Of a DNA stretch of 37,744 nt, positions 15,675 to 25,511 are shown piece by piece. The notes beneath the pieces were generated by a model. It ran no database searches. It was not told the origin of the DNA and saw only the letters and a list, made by a program, of their open reading frames with translations. The stretch is taken from the NCBI RefSeq assembly GCF_002864045.1, contig NZ_PJPV01000085.1, positions 1-37,744 on the forward strand, in the 5' to 3' direction. Source of the DNA: Endozoicomonas acroporae. Lineage in GTDB: Bacteria > Pseudomonadota > Gammaproteobacteria > Pseudomonadales > Endozoicomonadaceae. How positions within the stretch are numbered: the stretch's first letter is position 1; each line of letters starts with the position of its first letter. The position numbers were made by a program, and so were the translations under genes.

Positions 15675-18008
15675 TCATTGCGGGCTGACATCCATCCGCC
15701 CTTGCAGTACTGAGGCTCCCATGCGCTTCATCAAGGTAACCACAATAAACATCATCAGCATGATCGATACCACCCAAAGTAGCGTTTCGCCGGGCTGCAC
15801 AGATACCAGTGACAACTGGTAATAAATAGTGGCAACCGCATAGCCAAGGAAGAAAGTCCATCCGGAAATGAACAGCGTCCAGCCCAGGGTGGTTTCCCGG
15901 TAAATGGCACCTAATGCTGCTACGCAGGGAGTATAAAGAAGGATCATCAATAAGTAGGCAATGACCGCAGCATGACTGGGGAACAGGCCTGCCATAACAG
16001 AGAAGGTGCTGACCTTGACTGCCTGCTCTTCGGCAACCGCCTCCAGATCGGTCAGATCGCCAACTTCGACACCCAGAGGATCTGCCAGTGTGCCACTTAA
16101 ACCACTCAGATTGGCTGGAATAGTGGCAACGGCTTCCTGCAAGCCTGCCAACAGGTCAAACGTCGTTTCACCCTCGCTGTCAGCGTTTTCAGACGCGGCA
16201 ATGGCACCGTACATTGAGTCAAGCGTACCCACAACGGCTTCTTTCGCCAGAATACCTGTAAACAGCCCTACAGCCGCAGGCCAGTTTTCTTCCGTCATAC
16301 CCATGGGGGCAAATACCGGGGTAATGGCTTGGCCAATCTTGCTGAGCATGGAGTTCTGAGTGTTCTGGTGACCGAAAGAGCCATCGGTACCAATAGCATT
16401 CAGGGTGTTCAGCACGACTACCACCATCACAATCGCTTTGCCAGCACGCAGGAGAAAAGCCTTGAGACGATCCCAGGTGCGTAACATGACCTGAGTCACC
16501 GATGGCAAATGGTAATTGGGCAACTCCATAATAAATGGTGAACTGTCGCCGCTAAGGATGCTCTGCTTGAGAATCAGCCCGGTAAATATTGCCGCCAGAA
16601 TACCCACCAGATACAAAATAAACACCACATTCTGGCCGGACTCCGGGAAAAATGCAGCGGCAAACAGTGCATACACCGGCAATCGGGCACCGCAGGACAT
16701 AAACGGAGCCATGGAGATGGTTAACAGCCGGTCCTTTTCATTGTCCAGTGTCCGTGCTGCCATAATCGCAGGCACGTTGCAGCCAAAGCCCACCAGCATG
16801 GGAACAAAGGCTTTGCCCGGAAGCCCCAGAAAGCGCATGAGCCGGTCAATGACAAAAGCAGCCCTGGCCATGTATCCCGAGTCTTCCAGTATGGAAAGAA
16901 ACAGAAACAGGAAAGCAATCACCGGGATAAATGTCGACACTGTCTGGATACCGCCACCCACACCATCCGCCAGTAACGTCACTGCCCAGGCGGGAGCACC
17001 AACCGAGTTCAGCCAGTGGCCCAGACCGTCCACCAGCAGAGTCCCGGTAAAGATATCGAAAAAGTCGATAAAGGCACTGCCGAAGTTAATGGTGAACATG
17101 AACATCAGATACATGACACCCAGGAAAATGGGGAACCCAAGCACCCGGTTCAGTACCACACGATCAATGGACTCACTCAGCCGGTGACTGACAACGCCCC
17201 GCTCACGAATCACTGACTCCATAAGCTGACCAACCACATCATAACGCCGACTGGCCAGAATAATATCCAGATCTTCCTCAAGGGCAGCCTCAATGACATG
17301 ACGCTGCCGGGTAGCCTCATTGACCACCTGCCAGGTCAGTTCCGGCAGAGGCACAGTGTCACCTTCCAGTAACTTCAGGGCATACCAGCGTCGGGACAGC
17401 GGACTATCAAGATTCACAGACGCTTCAAGGGTCGCTTCAATAACGGCAATGGCCTGTTCCAGCTGTTCACCAAGGTTCAATGGCGGGGCTACGGAGATAC
17501 CATTATTCAGAAAATCATTAATATTTTGTAAAAAGGCTTTGATATTGCCTGACTTGCTGGCAACCAGGGGCAGCACCGGACAGCCGAGTTCCTCAGCCAG
17601 CTTGTCAATATCAATATCCATGCCCTTTTCCCTGGCAACGTCCATCATATTGAGCACAACGATGACCGGAGCACCCATGTCCAGCAATTGAGTGGTCAGG
17701 TACAGATTTCTTTCGATATTTGAAGCATCAAGAATATTGATAATTAAATCAGCTTCACGCTTCAGGATATAATCCCGCGCCACCTTTTCATCAAGAGAGA
17801 CATCGCTGTCAACGACATCAAGACAATAGGTTCCGGGCAGATCAACGACTTCTATGGCGTTATCTGCAAAGGTATAAAAACCACTGCGTTTTTCCACAGT
17901 AACGCCTGGCCAGTTGCCAACCCGCTGCCGGGCACCGGTCAGCGCGTTAAACAGCGTTGTCTTACCACAGTTAGGATTTCCGACAATTGCAACAACGTGT
18001 TTTTTCAT
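15675..18008 (-). CDS. feoB: FeoB, ferrous iron transporter
   Basis: FeoB imports Fe(II) across the inner membrane, coupled to an N-terminal G protein. In this 777-aa protein G1 is GNPNCGKT (10-17), G3 DLPG (56-59), G4 NMMD (120-123) and G5 about VASKSG, followed by the helical GDI domain and two Gate regions with many membrane helices (for example GFPIFLGVMYLMFMFTINFG and the Cys-containing VGFGCNVPAIMAARTL and APFMSCGARLPVY). The length is typical. The start ATG overlaps the feoA stop codon by four bases (ATGA), which implies translational coupling. It lies in the feoA-feoB-feoC operon behind a Fur-box-like promoter. Confidence 0.97.
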   Translation of the reverse strand: MKKHVVAIVGNPNCGKTTLFNALTGARQRVGNWPGVTVEKRSGFYTFADNAIEVVDLPGTYCLDVVDSDVSLDEKVARDYILKREADLIINILDASNIERNLYLTTQLLDMGAPVIVVLNMMDVAREKGMDIDIDKLAEELGCPVLPLVASKSGNIKAFLQNINDFLNNGISVAPPLNLGEQLEQAIAVIEATLEASVNLDSPLSRRWYALKLLEGDTVPLPELTWQVVNEATRQRHVIEAALEEDLDIILASRRYDVVGQLMESVIRERGVVSHRLSESIDRVVLNRVLGFPIFLGVMYLMFMFTINFGSAFIDFFDIFTGTLLVDGLGHWLNSVGAPAWAVTLLADGVGGGIQTVSTFIPVIAFLFLFLSILEDSGYMARAAFVIDRLMRFLGLPGKAFVPMLVGFGCNVPAIMAARTLDNEKDRLLTISMAPFMSCGARLPVYALFAAAFFPESGQNVVFILYLVGILAAIFTGLILKQSILSGDSSPFIMELPNYHLPSVTQVMLRTWDRLKAFLLRAGKAIVMVVVVLNTLNAIGTDGSFGHQNTQNSMLSKIGQAITPVFAPMGMTEENWPAAVGLFTGILAKEAVVGTLDSMYGAIAASENADSEGETTFDLLAGLQEAVATIPANLSGLSGTLADPLGVEVGDLTDLEAVAEEQAVKVSTFSVMAGLFPSHAAVIAYLLMILLYTPCVAALGAIYRETTLGWTLFISGWTFFLGYAVATIYYQLSLVSVQPGETLLWVVSIMLMMFIVVTLMKRMGASVLQGRMDVSPQ

Positions 18009-18238
18009 GTTCTGGAAACCTCTACAACAGCGGCTTCATCCTTTCGAATCGATAATTGGAAGCCCCTGACTTCCAACTGGATTGGGTCCCCCAATGGCGC
18101 AACACGACAAACCGTGAACCGGGTTCCGGGCGTCAGGCCCATTGCCAGCAATTTCCGCCGGTAAGCACTGCCAGCATCCGCAAAAGCGGTTACCCGGCCA
18201 CATTCACCGGTTTTCAGTTCACCCAATGTCACCTTCAT
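18005..18238 (-). CDS. feoA: FeoA, ferrous iron transport accessory protein
   Basis: FeoA is a small SH3-like cytoplasmic protein required for FeoB activity. The SH3-like core is visible: AYRRKLLAMGLTPGTRFTV, VAPLGDPIQLEVRGFQLSIR. I prefer the ATG at 18238 (KVTLGELKTGE), nine bases after GGAG. In-frame ATGs at 18244, 18259 and 18262 give slightly longer forms with poorer SD spacing. The stop overlaps feoB. This is the first gene of the operon, about 175 nt after the predicted transcription start. Confidence 0.92.
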   Translation of the reverse strand: MKVTLGELKTGECGRVTAFADAGSAYRRKLLAMGLTPGTRFTVCRVAPLGDPIQLEVRGFQLSIRKDEAAVVEVSRT

Positions 18239-18421
18239 GTACATCTTCTCCACAGGCATCATTCAGTCGGTTTGGTAAGCGTTTTTTCTGCACAGCAGGT
18301 AATAACTCGCAAAAACGACCAAGATATTTGCACCTAAATCATCTGCCAGAGCCAGAACCTGTTTTTTTGTCGGGGTTTTAGTGTGGAATGGTTGCTGCCT
18401 GACAAAATGTCAATTGAACTG

Positions 18422-18450
18422 AATATATACGTAAATGAGAATGGTTACAA
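18422..18450 (-). promoter_or_regulatory. feo promoter with Fur-box-like site
   Basis: On the minus strand a -35 TTGTAA (18450-18445) and a -10 TATATT (18427-18422) are separated by 17 bp. GTAAATGAGAATGGTTACA on the plus strand (18431-18449) matches about 13 of 19 positions of the Fur consensus and covers the -35 and spacer, consistent with iron repression of feoABC. The remaining sequence between 18239 and 18421 is an untranslated leader without other recognised signals. Confidence 0.55.
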
Positions 18451-18545
18451 TTTAGAGGACGACCAATCTCACTCATTGTTGACCAATATCAATGTACACA
18501 GGTCGTAATGGTAAAGCGGGATAAGAAGTGAAAAAGGCAGGATCT

Positions 18546-18587
18546 ACAGAGTGACTGATTAGTTGTTCGGCTAATCAGTCACTCTGT
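18546..18587. terminator. Long hairpin after the GAPDH gene
   Basis: Perfect 17-bp arms (18546-18562 and 18571-18587, ACAGAGTGACTGATTAG and its complement) enclose an 8-nt loop. It lies 33 bp after the gap stop on the minus strand. A short T-run occurs only about 10 nt past the stem, so it is a probable but not canonical terminator. Confidence 0.6.
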
Positions 18588-18619
18588 GAAGTGTTCATCA
18601 CTACTGACAAACGAGTGTT

Positions 18620-20053
18620 TTATGGAACCGACGGGTACATCGCACCAGACATAAACTGAAGTATCCGGTTGACCTGGCAGCTGTAACCGAACTCATTGTC
18701 ATACCAGACGTAAAGCACACAGCGTTTGCCGTCAACAATAGTGGCTTGTCCATCCACAACACCAGCTCGACGGCTACCCACAAAATCACTGGAAACTGCT
18801 TCAACAGAGGTGACGTAATCCACCTGTTTCTGAAGGCTGGAATACAGTGAGGTCTCCCTGATAAAGCGATTAAGCTCTTCAACGGTGGTGGCCTTGTCCA
18901 GGGACAGGTTAAGGATGGCCAGGGAAACATTCGGGGTCGGCACCCGAATAGCATTCCCCGTCAACTTGCCCTCAAGTTCAGGCAACGCCCTGGCAACGGC
19001 TTTCGCTGCCCCGGTTTCGGTAATGACCATATTCAGTACAGCGCTGCGTCCACGACGCTCACCTTTGTGGTAATTATCAATCAGATTCTGGTCATTGGTG
19101 TAAGAGTGAACCGTCTCTACATGACCGTGTTCAACACCAAACTCATCATTAATGGCCTTCAACACCGGCGTGATCGCGTTAGTGGTACAGGAGGCGGCGG
19201 AAAGAATCTGATCGTCCGGCTCAATATCGTTATGATTTACCCCATAAACAATATTCTTGATATCCCCTTTACCCGGTGCTGTCAGCAGAACCCTGGATAC
19301 TCCCTTTGACTGCAAATGCAGGCCCAATCCCTCTTTATCACGCCATTTACCGGTGTTGTCGACAATCACGGCATGGTTAATGCCATACCGGGTGTAATCG
19401 ATGGAATCCGGGCTGTTGGAATAAATAACCTGGATGGCCACACCGTTGGCATAAATAACCTTATTCTCTTCATCAACAGATATAGTGCCCTGGAAAGAGC
19501 CATGAACCGAGTCGCGACGCAACAGGCTGGCCCGTTTCTGAAGATCATTGCCTGCACCGCCGGGCCTGACAACCAAGGCCCTCAGATTAATACCAGAGCC
19601 ACTGCCCGCGCGCTCAATGAGGATTCTGGCCAGCAAACGGCCAATCCGGCCAAAGCCATACAATACGACATCCTGACCCGGGCCCAAAGTCTGTTTATGG
19701 CCATTAGTCACTGACGCTACTTGACCGGTGACGTACTCTTCCAGTGACCGGCCTTCAGCTTCCGCCCGGTAGCCAACCGCCAGCTTGCCAATATCAATAC
19801 GGGATGGTCCCAGATCAAGGCCTGCCAGAATTTCCAGCACAGGGTAAGTCTCACGGACAGAAAGACCATTGTCCTCAATCTGACGGACAAACTTGTGCGC
19901 TTTCAGCAGGCTGATTACGGAGCGGTTAATGACGGGATGCCCAAACACAGACGTGACAACATGGTGATTCCTATACAGCTTGCCGATCAGTGGGATCATT
20001 GACTCAGCCAGTGCTTCACGCTCTTTCCAGTCCTGAAAACGGTCTGCTACCAC
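18620..20053 (-). CDS. gap: Glyceraldehyde-3-phosphate dehydrogenase, long form
   Basis: This enzyme oxidises glyceraldehyde-3-phosphate to 1,3-bisphosphoglycerate with NAD(P). The 477-aa protein is much longer than the usual 330 aa: an N-terminal helical extension of about 127 residues precedes the Rossmann domain (GFGRIG, 133-138). The catalytic Cys289 is in SAASCTTNAITP, with the phosphate-site residues in GRRGRSAVLNMV and WYDNEFGYS. Pseudomonas carries the same long form beside mfd, as here (divergent). The start is GTG 20053 with GGGAA about 7 nt upstream. The role of the extension, and whether the enzyme works mainly in gluconeogenesis, is not decided by the sequence. Confidence 0.92.
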   Translation of the reverse strand: MVADRFQDWKEREALAESMIPLIGKLYRNHHVVTSVFGHPVINRSVISLLKAHKFVRQIEDNGLSVRETYPVLEILAGLDLGPSRIDIGKLAVGYRAEAEGRSLEEYVTGQVASVTNGHKQTLGPGQDVVLYGFGRIGRLLARILIERAGSGSGINLRALVVRPGGAGNDLQKRASLLRRDSVHGSFQGTISVDEENKVIYANGVAIQVIYSNSPDSIDYTRYGINHAVIVDNTGKWRDKEGLGLHLQSKGVSRVLLTAPGKGDIKNIVYGVNHNDIEPDDQILSAASCTTNAITPVLKAINDEFGVEHGHVETVHSYTNDQNLIDNYHKGERRGRSAVLNMVITETGAAKAVARALPELEGKLTGNAIRVPTPNVSLAILNLSLDKATTVEELNRFIRETSLYSSLQKQVDYVTSVEAVSSDFVGSRRAGVVDGQATIVDGKRCVLYVWYDNEFGYSCQVNRILQFMSGAMYPSVP

Positions 20054-20311
20054 GATAAATTCCCGTTTATTATTTCTGTTTTAAATACAATCCCTTATTT
20101 GGGACTTATGTTCCTTGGTTATTATCCTTGTTGATGGTGTTCGAGGCAACAAAGATTATCAAACATTAACACCGGTAATCTTTCTGCCGTTGATTTTCCT
20201 CCTTATTCCGCCATTTCCCGCTGGGGATACTGGGAGAACAGGATCACAACCGCTACAATCCACCACTTATATCTGTATTTGGGGTAAATCAGGAGAGCCT
20301 TCAGGATTTTC

Positions 20312-23300
20312 ATGTTTCAACACACTATTCCTCTGCCAACCCACCCCGGCGACAAGCTTCAGTGGGGAAATCTCGCGAAAGCCGGGCCTGCCTTGACCAT
20401 TTCCTGTGCTGCGGTATCGGACAACCTGCCGCTGATGATTATTACGCCGGACAGTTCATCAGCAAACCGGCTGGAAGAAGAACTGGCCTTCTTCCTTGCT
20501 GAAGAAGCAAACATTAATGTTCAGCAAATGCCGGACTGGGAAATACTGCCCTACGATACCTTCTCACCCCATCAGGATATTATTTCCCAGCGACTGTCAA
20601 CGCTCTACCACCTTCCCCTGACCGACAACCGTGGCCGAAAAAAAATTCTGATTGTGCCCGTAACGACGCTGTTGCACCGCCTGTGTCCGAAGAACTATCT
20701 GCTGGGCAGCTGCCTGTCGTTGCAACCGGGCACCCGGTTTATCATTGATGAACGCCGGGGCCAGTTTGAGCAGGCCGGATATCGCTGTGTTGACTCAGTG
20801 ATGGAACATGGCGAGTTCGCTATCCGTGGCTCGATTGTTGATATTTTTCCCATGGGGGCTGACACGCCCTATCGGGTTGATCTGTTTGACGATGAGATAG
20901 AGTCACTGAGAACGTTTGATCCTGAAACGCAACGCTCCATTGCAACGGTTGAGGAGATACAACTGCTACCGGGGCATGAATTCCCCCTGGATAAGCAAGG
21001 GATAGCGTTATTTCGCAGTAATTTTCAGGAAACCTTTGACGTTAACTATCGTGAATGCCCGATTTACCAGGATATCAACAAAGGTATTGCCAGCCCGGGC
21101 ATTGAATACTACCTGCCTCTCTTCTTTGAGGAGACGTCAACGCTTTTCGACTACATGCCACAAAACACCCGAATACTGATCTACGACACCGTGGGTTCAT
21201 CGCTGGATCATTTTTATTCGGATGTTCATGCACGTTATGACAACCGCCGTGTTGATCCGCAAAGGCCAATACTTCCACCATCCCGGGTTCTGATGCCCTC
21301 GGAGGAGCTATACAGCAAACTGAACGACTTCCCCAGAGTCACACTGTTTGAGCAGCCTGTTGCACCCAAGGCCGGTCGATTTAATTTAAACCGTGAGGAA
21401 TTGCCGGAACTGACCATTAATGCCCGGCTTGAGCAACCACTGGCCCACCTCAAAACCTTTATAAATGACATTCATCATGTCCTGCTGGTCGCCGAAAGTG
21501 CCGGGCGGCGGGAAGTACTGCTGGAGCTGCTGAGCCAGAATAATATAACCCCTGACCTTTGTGATGGCTGGTCCGCATTTCTTAAAGAAAAGCCCGCCCT
21601 GGCGGTCAGTACCGGGCTGCTGGACAACGGACTGTATCTACCGGAAGAACAAATTGCCGTTATCCCGGAAGCACTTTTGCTCGGCCAGAGAGTACAACAG
21701 ACCAGACGGCGGAAGACAGAAGACGAACACAGTACCGACCAGGTTATTCGCAACCTGACCGAGTTAAGAATCGGAGCCCCCGTGGTGCATATTGACCATG
21801 GGGTTGGCAGATACAGAGGGCTGGAAACACTGGCAGTGGATGGCCAGACCACGGAGTTTCTGACCCTGGAATATGCCAACGAAGCCAAACTCTATGTACC
21901 TGTCGCTTCTCTCCACCTGATTTCCCGATACACCGGTGCCGATGATGAACTTGCCCCGCTGCACCGACTGGGCAGTGAACAATGGAGCAAGGTGCGGCGT
22001 AAGGCCGCCGAAAAAGCCAGGGACGTGGCCGTTGAACTGCTGGATATTTATGCCCGCAGAGAAGCACGAAAAGGGTTTCCCTTCACTGAGCCGGAGCAGA
22101 ACTATCTGGCTTTTGCTGCGGCCTTTCCGTTTGAAGAAACGCCGGATCAGCAACAGACCATTGCCGCCGTTATTGGCGATATGTGCGCACCAAAACCAAT
22201 GGATCGCCTGGTCTGTGGTGATGTGGGCTTTGGTAAAACAGAAGTTGCCATGCGGGCCGCTTTCCTTGCGGCCCATAGCGGTAAACAGGTGGCCATTCTG
22301 GTTCCCACAACGCTGCTGGCGCAACAGCACTACGAAAGTTTCCGCGATCGATTTGCGGACTGGCCCGTAGAAATTGATGTTATTTCACGATTCAAGTCGC
22401 AAAAAGCCGTGGATCAGGTAAAAGAGCGGCTCACTGAAGGCAAACTGGATATTATTATTGGTACCCACAAGATTCTCCAGGGCGACCTGACCTTTAAAGA
22501 TCTTGGCCTGCTTATTATCGATGAAGAACACCGCTTTGGGGTCCGACACAAGGAAAAGCTCAAGTCATTGAGGTCCGAGGTTGATATCCTGACCCTGACC
22601 GCAACACCCATTCCAAGAACGCTCAATATGGCCATGTCCGGTATTCGCGACCTGTCCATTATCGCGACACCGCCGGCACGGCGACTCTCGGTGAAAACCT
22701 TTGTCCGGCAATATGATCAACCCCTGGTGAAAGAAGCGATCCTCCGGGAGCTGCTTCGTGGCGGGCAGGTGTACTATCTTCACAATCAGGTGGAATCCAT
22801 CGAAAAAGTAGCCAGCGACCTTCAGGAACTGATTCCTGAAGCACGGGTCATCACCGGTCATGGCCAGATGCGTGAGCGTCAGCTTGAACAGGTGATGTCC
22901 GATTTTTACCACAAGCGCTACAACGTTCTGGTATGCACAACCATTATTGAAACCGGCATCGATATCCCTAATGCCAATACCATCATCATCAACAGGGCTG
23001 ACAAGTTTGGCCTGGCCCAACTGCATCAGCTTAGAGGCAGGGTTGGTCGCTCACACCACCAGGCCTACGCTTATCTGTTAACACCGACACCGAAATCGAT
23101 GACGGCTGATGCCGCGAAACGTCTTGAAGCCATATCGGAAGCACAAACCCTTGGTGCCGGGTTTATGCTGGCCTCGAACGACCTGGAGATCAGGGGTGCG
23201 GGTGAACTGCTGGGCGAAGGTCAGAGCGGCCAGATACAGAGTGTTGGCTTTACACTCTACACCGAGATGCTTGAGCGTGCCGTTAACGCCATCCGCAACG

Positions 23301-23770
23301 GCGAAACGCCCAATCCGGACCAGCCCTTGAACCATGGCACAGAAGTGAACTTACGGCTTCCGGCCCTGTTGCCTGAAGATTATATTCACGATGTCCATAG
23401 CCGCTTGATTCTCTATAAGAGAATTGCCGCCGCTGATAATGAGGAAAAGCTAAAGAACCTTCAGGTTGAGCTGATTGACCGGTTCGGCCTCTTGCCCGAC
23501 CCGGCCAAAAACCTGTTCCGTCAGATGAAGTTAAAACTCTGTGCCCAGAAGCTGGGCATCAAGAAACTGGATGCCAGCAGCAAAGAAGCAAGGGTCGAGT
23601 TTGAAGAGCAGCCCAGTGTCGATCCTATGCTGATTATTAACCTTATCCAGTCAAGCCCTCAGCAGTTCAGGCTGGAAGGCAGCAGCATCTTAAAGTACAT
23701 TGACGCAATGGAAACTTCGGAACAGAGGTTTAAGGCAACAGAAACGTTGCTGGGCAAGCTTGCGGGTTAG
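20312..23770 (+). CDS. mfd: Mfd, transcription-repair coupling factor
   Basis: Mfd removes RNA polymerase stalled at DNA lesions and recruits UvrA. The 1152-aa protein has the N-terminal UvrB-like region (residues 20-350), the RNA polymerase-interacting domain (about 480-550; GAPVVHIDHGVGRYRGLETL), a RecG-type translocase with Walker A GDVGFGKTE (about 635) and DEEH (about 735), the TRG region and a C-terminal UvrA-binding inhibitory domain (NLRLPALLPEDYIHDVHSRL onward). The length is normal. The ATG has AGGA five bases upstream. The gene is divergent from gap and followed by csiV. A palindromic element starts at the stop codon itself. Confidence 0.97.
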   Translation: MFQHTIPLPTHPGDKLQWGNLAKAGPALTISCAAVSDNLPLMIITPDSSSANRLEEELAFFLAEEANINVQQMPDWEILPYDTFSPHQDIISQRLSTLYHLPLTDNRGRKKILIVPVTTLLHRLCPKNYLLGSCLSLQPGTRFIIDERRGQFEQAGYRCVDSVMEHGEFAIRGSIVDIFPMGADTPYRVDLFDDEIESLRTFDPETQRSIATVEEIQLLPGHEFPLDKQGIALFRSNFQETFDVNYRECPIYQDINKGIASPGIEYYLPLFFEETSTLFDYMPQNTRILIYDTVGSSLDHFYSDVHARYDNRRVDPQRPILPPSRVLMPSEELYSKLNDFPRVTLFEQPVAPKAGRFNLNREELPELTINARLEQPLAHLKTFINDIHHVLLVAESAGRREVLLELLSQNNITPDLCDGWSAFLKEKPALAVSTGLLDNGLYLPEEQIAVIPEALLLGQRVQQTRRRKTEDEHSTDQVIRNLTELRIGAPVVHIDHGVGRYRGLETLAVDGQTTEFLTLEYANEAKLYVPVASLHLISRYTGADDELAPLHRLGSEQWSKVRRKAAEKARDVAVELLDIYARREARKGFPFTEPEQNYLAFAAAFPFEETPDQQQTIAAVIGDMCAPKPMDRLVCGDVGFGKTEVAMRAAFLAAHSGKQVAILVPTTLLAQQHYESFRDRFADWPVEIDVISRFKSQKAVDQVKERLTEGKLDIIIGTHKILQGDLTFKDLGLLIIDEEHRFGVRHKEKLKSLRSEVDILTLTATPIPRTLNMAMSGIRDLSIIATPPARRLSVKTFVRQYDQPLVKEAILRELLRGGQVYYLHNQVESIEKVASDLQELIPEARVITGHGQMRERQLEQVMSDFYHKRYNVLVCTTIIETGIDIPNANTIIINRADKFGLAQLHQLRGRVGRSHHQAYAYLLTPTPKSMTADAAKRLEAISEAQTLGAGFMLASNDLEIRGAGELLGEGQSGQIQSVGFTLYTEMLERAVNAIRNGETPNPDQPLNHGTEVNLRLPALLPEDYIHDVHSRLILYKRIAAADNEEKLKNLQVELIDRFGLLPDPAKNLFRQMKLKLCAQKLGIKKLDASSKEARVEFEEQPSVDPMLIINLIQSSPQQFRLEGSSILKYIDAMETSEQRFKATETLLGKLAG

Positions 23771-23965
23771 GAATTGGCCCGAAATAATTCCGACATTTCT
23801 GAGCCTCGAAACTCCGTTCGTCCTGAGCCTGTCGAAGGGCGTGTACTCCGGCCTCGATTATCGTGCCAGTCACCCTTCGACCGTTCATCCTGAGCGGAGT
23901 CGAAGGGCGCTCAGGATGAACGGAGACCGAGTTTAAAATGTCGGAATTATTTAAGGACAATTCCT
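23769..23965. repeat. MITE-like element with about 30-bp terminal inverted repeats
   Basis: The ends begin AGGAATTG and run to TTCCGACATTT; the inner 17 bp (23782-23798 and 23936-23952) are perfect inverted copies and the outer 13 bp are nearly so. The core (23812-23925) consists of CCTTCGAC/CTCAGGA-type REP palindromes. It lies between mfd and csiV. Its ends match those of the element at 32307-32488, which has a different core. Confidence 0.75.
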
Positions 23966-24033
23966 TAGCAGCTTATCTCTGCACAAAAGCCACAACCCCT
24001 GATTCCGGATTGGGTGATCCAAGGAAATTCTGT

Positions 24034-24870
24034 ATGAAAAAACTTCAGCTTATCGCACTGTCGATAGCACTACTGGTTAATGTACCGCTTTCTGCTGCAC
24101 CGAAAGCGAGTGATGGAGCACCTGACACCCCATGGTATCAGGTGGATCTTGTGGTTTTTCGTTACCTCAACAATGACAGTGGCGAAGCCTGGCCTCCCGT
24201 TGCCGGTTACCGGGCACCCGGCAATGTAATCAAACTGCAAACTCACTCTGCCGACCCTGATGATAGCAGTCCTCTGTTTGACATTATTGAGCCTGTAAAG
24301 CAAAGCCATCCTGATGTTATGCGTGATGCCTACATCGACCTGCCAGCCAATGAAAGGATTCTGAACAGCCAGGTAACTGCACTTGAAAGAAATCGCAACT
24401 ATCAGGTGATTACCCATAAAGCCTGGCGAATGCCTGTCAGCGCCAGATCAGGTAAACGACCGATTGAAATCCGGGCTGCTATCAGCGGGCAGGACAACCT
24501 GTTGCTGAATGGCACGGTCAGCGTCAGTGAAGAGCGCTTTCTGCATGTTGATATTGATCTGTGGCTGAATAGATTAAGTCCGGAATCACTGTACTCCGCC
24601 CTGTCCGGAAACAATTACGAACAAAAGACATCCGACGTTCTGGCTGCTTCTGATATAGGATCTGACAATCTGGTGAGGCTGGATGATGGCTCTCCGCCTT
24701 TGCGCATAACCGATAATTTTCAGATAAAGCAGCGAAGAAGAGTTCGGAATGTGAAGGAAATTCAATACATAGACAGTCCGGAGATTGGCGTCCTGTTCAA
24801 ACTTACGCCCTATGATCGCCCTGAGGCGTTGGTGGAAACGGGGATGATCATTTCAGAAAAAAGCAGCTGA
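24034..24870 (+). CDS. csiV: CsiV-like peptidoglycan-binding periplasmic protein
   Basis: The 278-aa protein has a signal peptide (KKLQLIALSIALLVNVPLSA) and then the typical opening WYQVDLVVFRYLN of the CsiV family. In Vibrio cholerae CsiV localises and activates the peptidoglycan polymerase activator LpoA. The position directly after mfd is conserved in Pseudomonas relatives and supports the call. The frame is open from 23938, but that part lies inside the repeat element. The ATG at 24034 with AAGGAA six bases upstream and the signal peptide fix the start. The end is VRNVKEIQYIDSPEIGVLF, with an amphipathic C-terminal strand. Confidence 0.8.
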   Translation: MKKLQLIALSIALLVNVPLSAAPKASDGAPDTPWYQVDLVVFRYLNNDSGEAWPPVAGYRAPGNVIKLQTHSADPDDSSPLFDIIEPVKQSHPDVMRDAYIDLPANERILNSQVTALERNRNYQVITHKAWRMPVSARSGKRPIEIRAAISGQDNLLLNGTVSVSEERFLHVDIDLWLNRLSPESLYSALSGNNYEQKTSDVLAASDIGSDNLVRLDDGSPPLRITDNFQIKQRRRVRNVKEIQYIDSPEIGVLFKLTPYDRPEALVETGMIISEKSS

Positions 24871-24930
24871 CGTTGCTAGAAATAAGTGAACAGAACAGTT
24901 CATCATTTCAATAAGTTTCATGTGGGCAAT

Positions 24931-25026
24931 CTCCGTTCACCCTGAGCGAAGTCGAAGGGTGACTGGCACAGTCTTTATTCAGGGTATGGATTTTATGTCC
25001 TTCGACACCGCTCAGGACGAACGGAG
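24931..25026. repeat. CCTTCGAC/CTCAGG-type REP palindrome
   Basis: The arms CTCCGTTCACCCTGAGCGAA (continuing, left) and the inverse of the right end (CTCCGTTCGTCCTGAGCGG) match over about 29 bp with a few mismatches. It is the same core type as in the element between mfd and csiV, here without the terminal repeats. It lies between csiV and the convergent kinase gene. Confidence 0.75.
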
Positions 25027-25068
25027 TTTGGAGGTCAATGAACCCATCAACTGTATTGAAACCGTGTA

Positions 25069-25509
25069 CTAACTCCTGATCTGCTTACTCATGATAAAAC
25101 TGTTTTTATCCCCAACAGTCTGATACTCAACGCTATCCATCAAACTCTGGACGATCGGCAACCCTCTACCGCTGCATAGCCACGCCGCAGGGTTGTCAGG
25201 ATCCACTGACATGTCCCTGTTCCCCAGCTTACCCTGCTCCATTGGCTTACCCCAATCACTGATGGTCAGCATTAAGCAAGCCTGCAAAAGACTGACCCCA
25301 ACCTCAACCTTATGCCCCTTTTCATTACCATAGGCGTGCTCGATGGCATTATTCACAATCTCAACCACACACAGCTCCACACGATTCACCTCAACCGGGG
25401 ATAGTGTTGTCATGGCACAAAGGCCCCGGACAGCCATGGCAACCAAGGTGGTATTCGCCAGCTCACTGTCAATCTCAAGCCTGACAGCCTGCCCCTTTTC
25501 GTCGGTCAT
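25069..25509 (-). CDS. Anti-sigma factor / serine kinase, RsbW-like HATPase
   Basis: The 146-aa GHKL ATPase has an N-box ELCVVEIVNNAIEHAYG (45-61), a G1-like ISDWGKPM and a G2 box SGRGLPIVQSLMD. It is expected to phosphorylate the STAS protein encoded just upstream and to sequester a sigma or anti-sigma partner when the STAS protein is phosphorylated. The gap to the STAS gene is only 2 bp, so translation is coupled. It is the last gene of the partner-switching cassette. The actual partner (RpoS, FlgM or another) cannot be read from the window. Confidence 0.88.
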   Translation of the reverse strand: MTDEKGQAVRLEIDSELANTTLVAMAVRGLCAMTTLSPVEVNRVELCVVEIVNNAIEHAYGNEKGHKVEVGVSLLQACLMLTISDWGKPMEQGKLGNRDMSVDPDNPAAWLCSGRGLPIVQSLMDSVEYQTVGDKNSFIMSKQIRS

Positions 25510-25511
25510 GA

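Noticed and set aside
16516..17187. Long plus-strand frame (223 codons) opposite feoB
   Set aside because: Shadow of feoB, whose G-domain motifs and membrane helices are clear on the minus strand.
23938..24033. 32-residue N-terminal extension of csiV
   Set aside because: It is translated from the repeat element's end and would mask the signal peptide; ATG 24034 has a proper SD.
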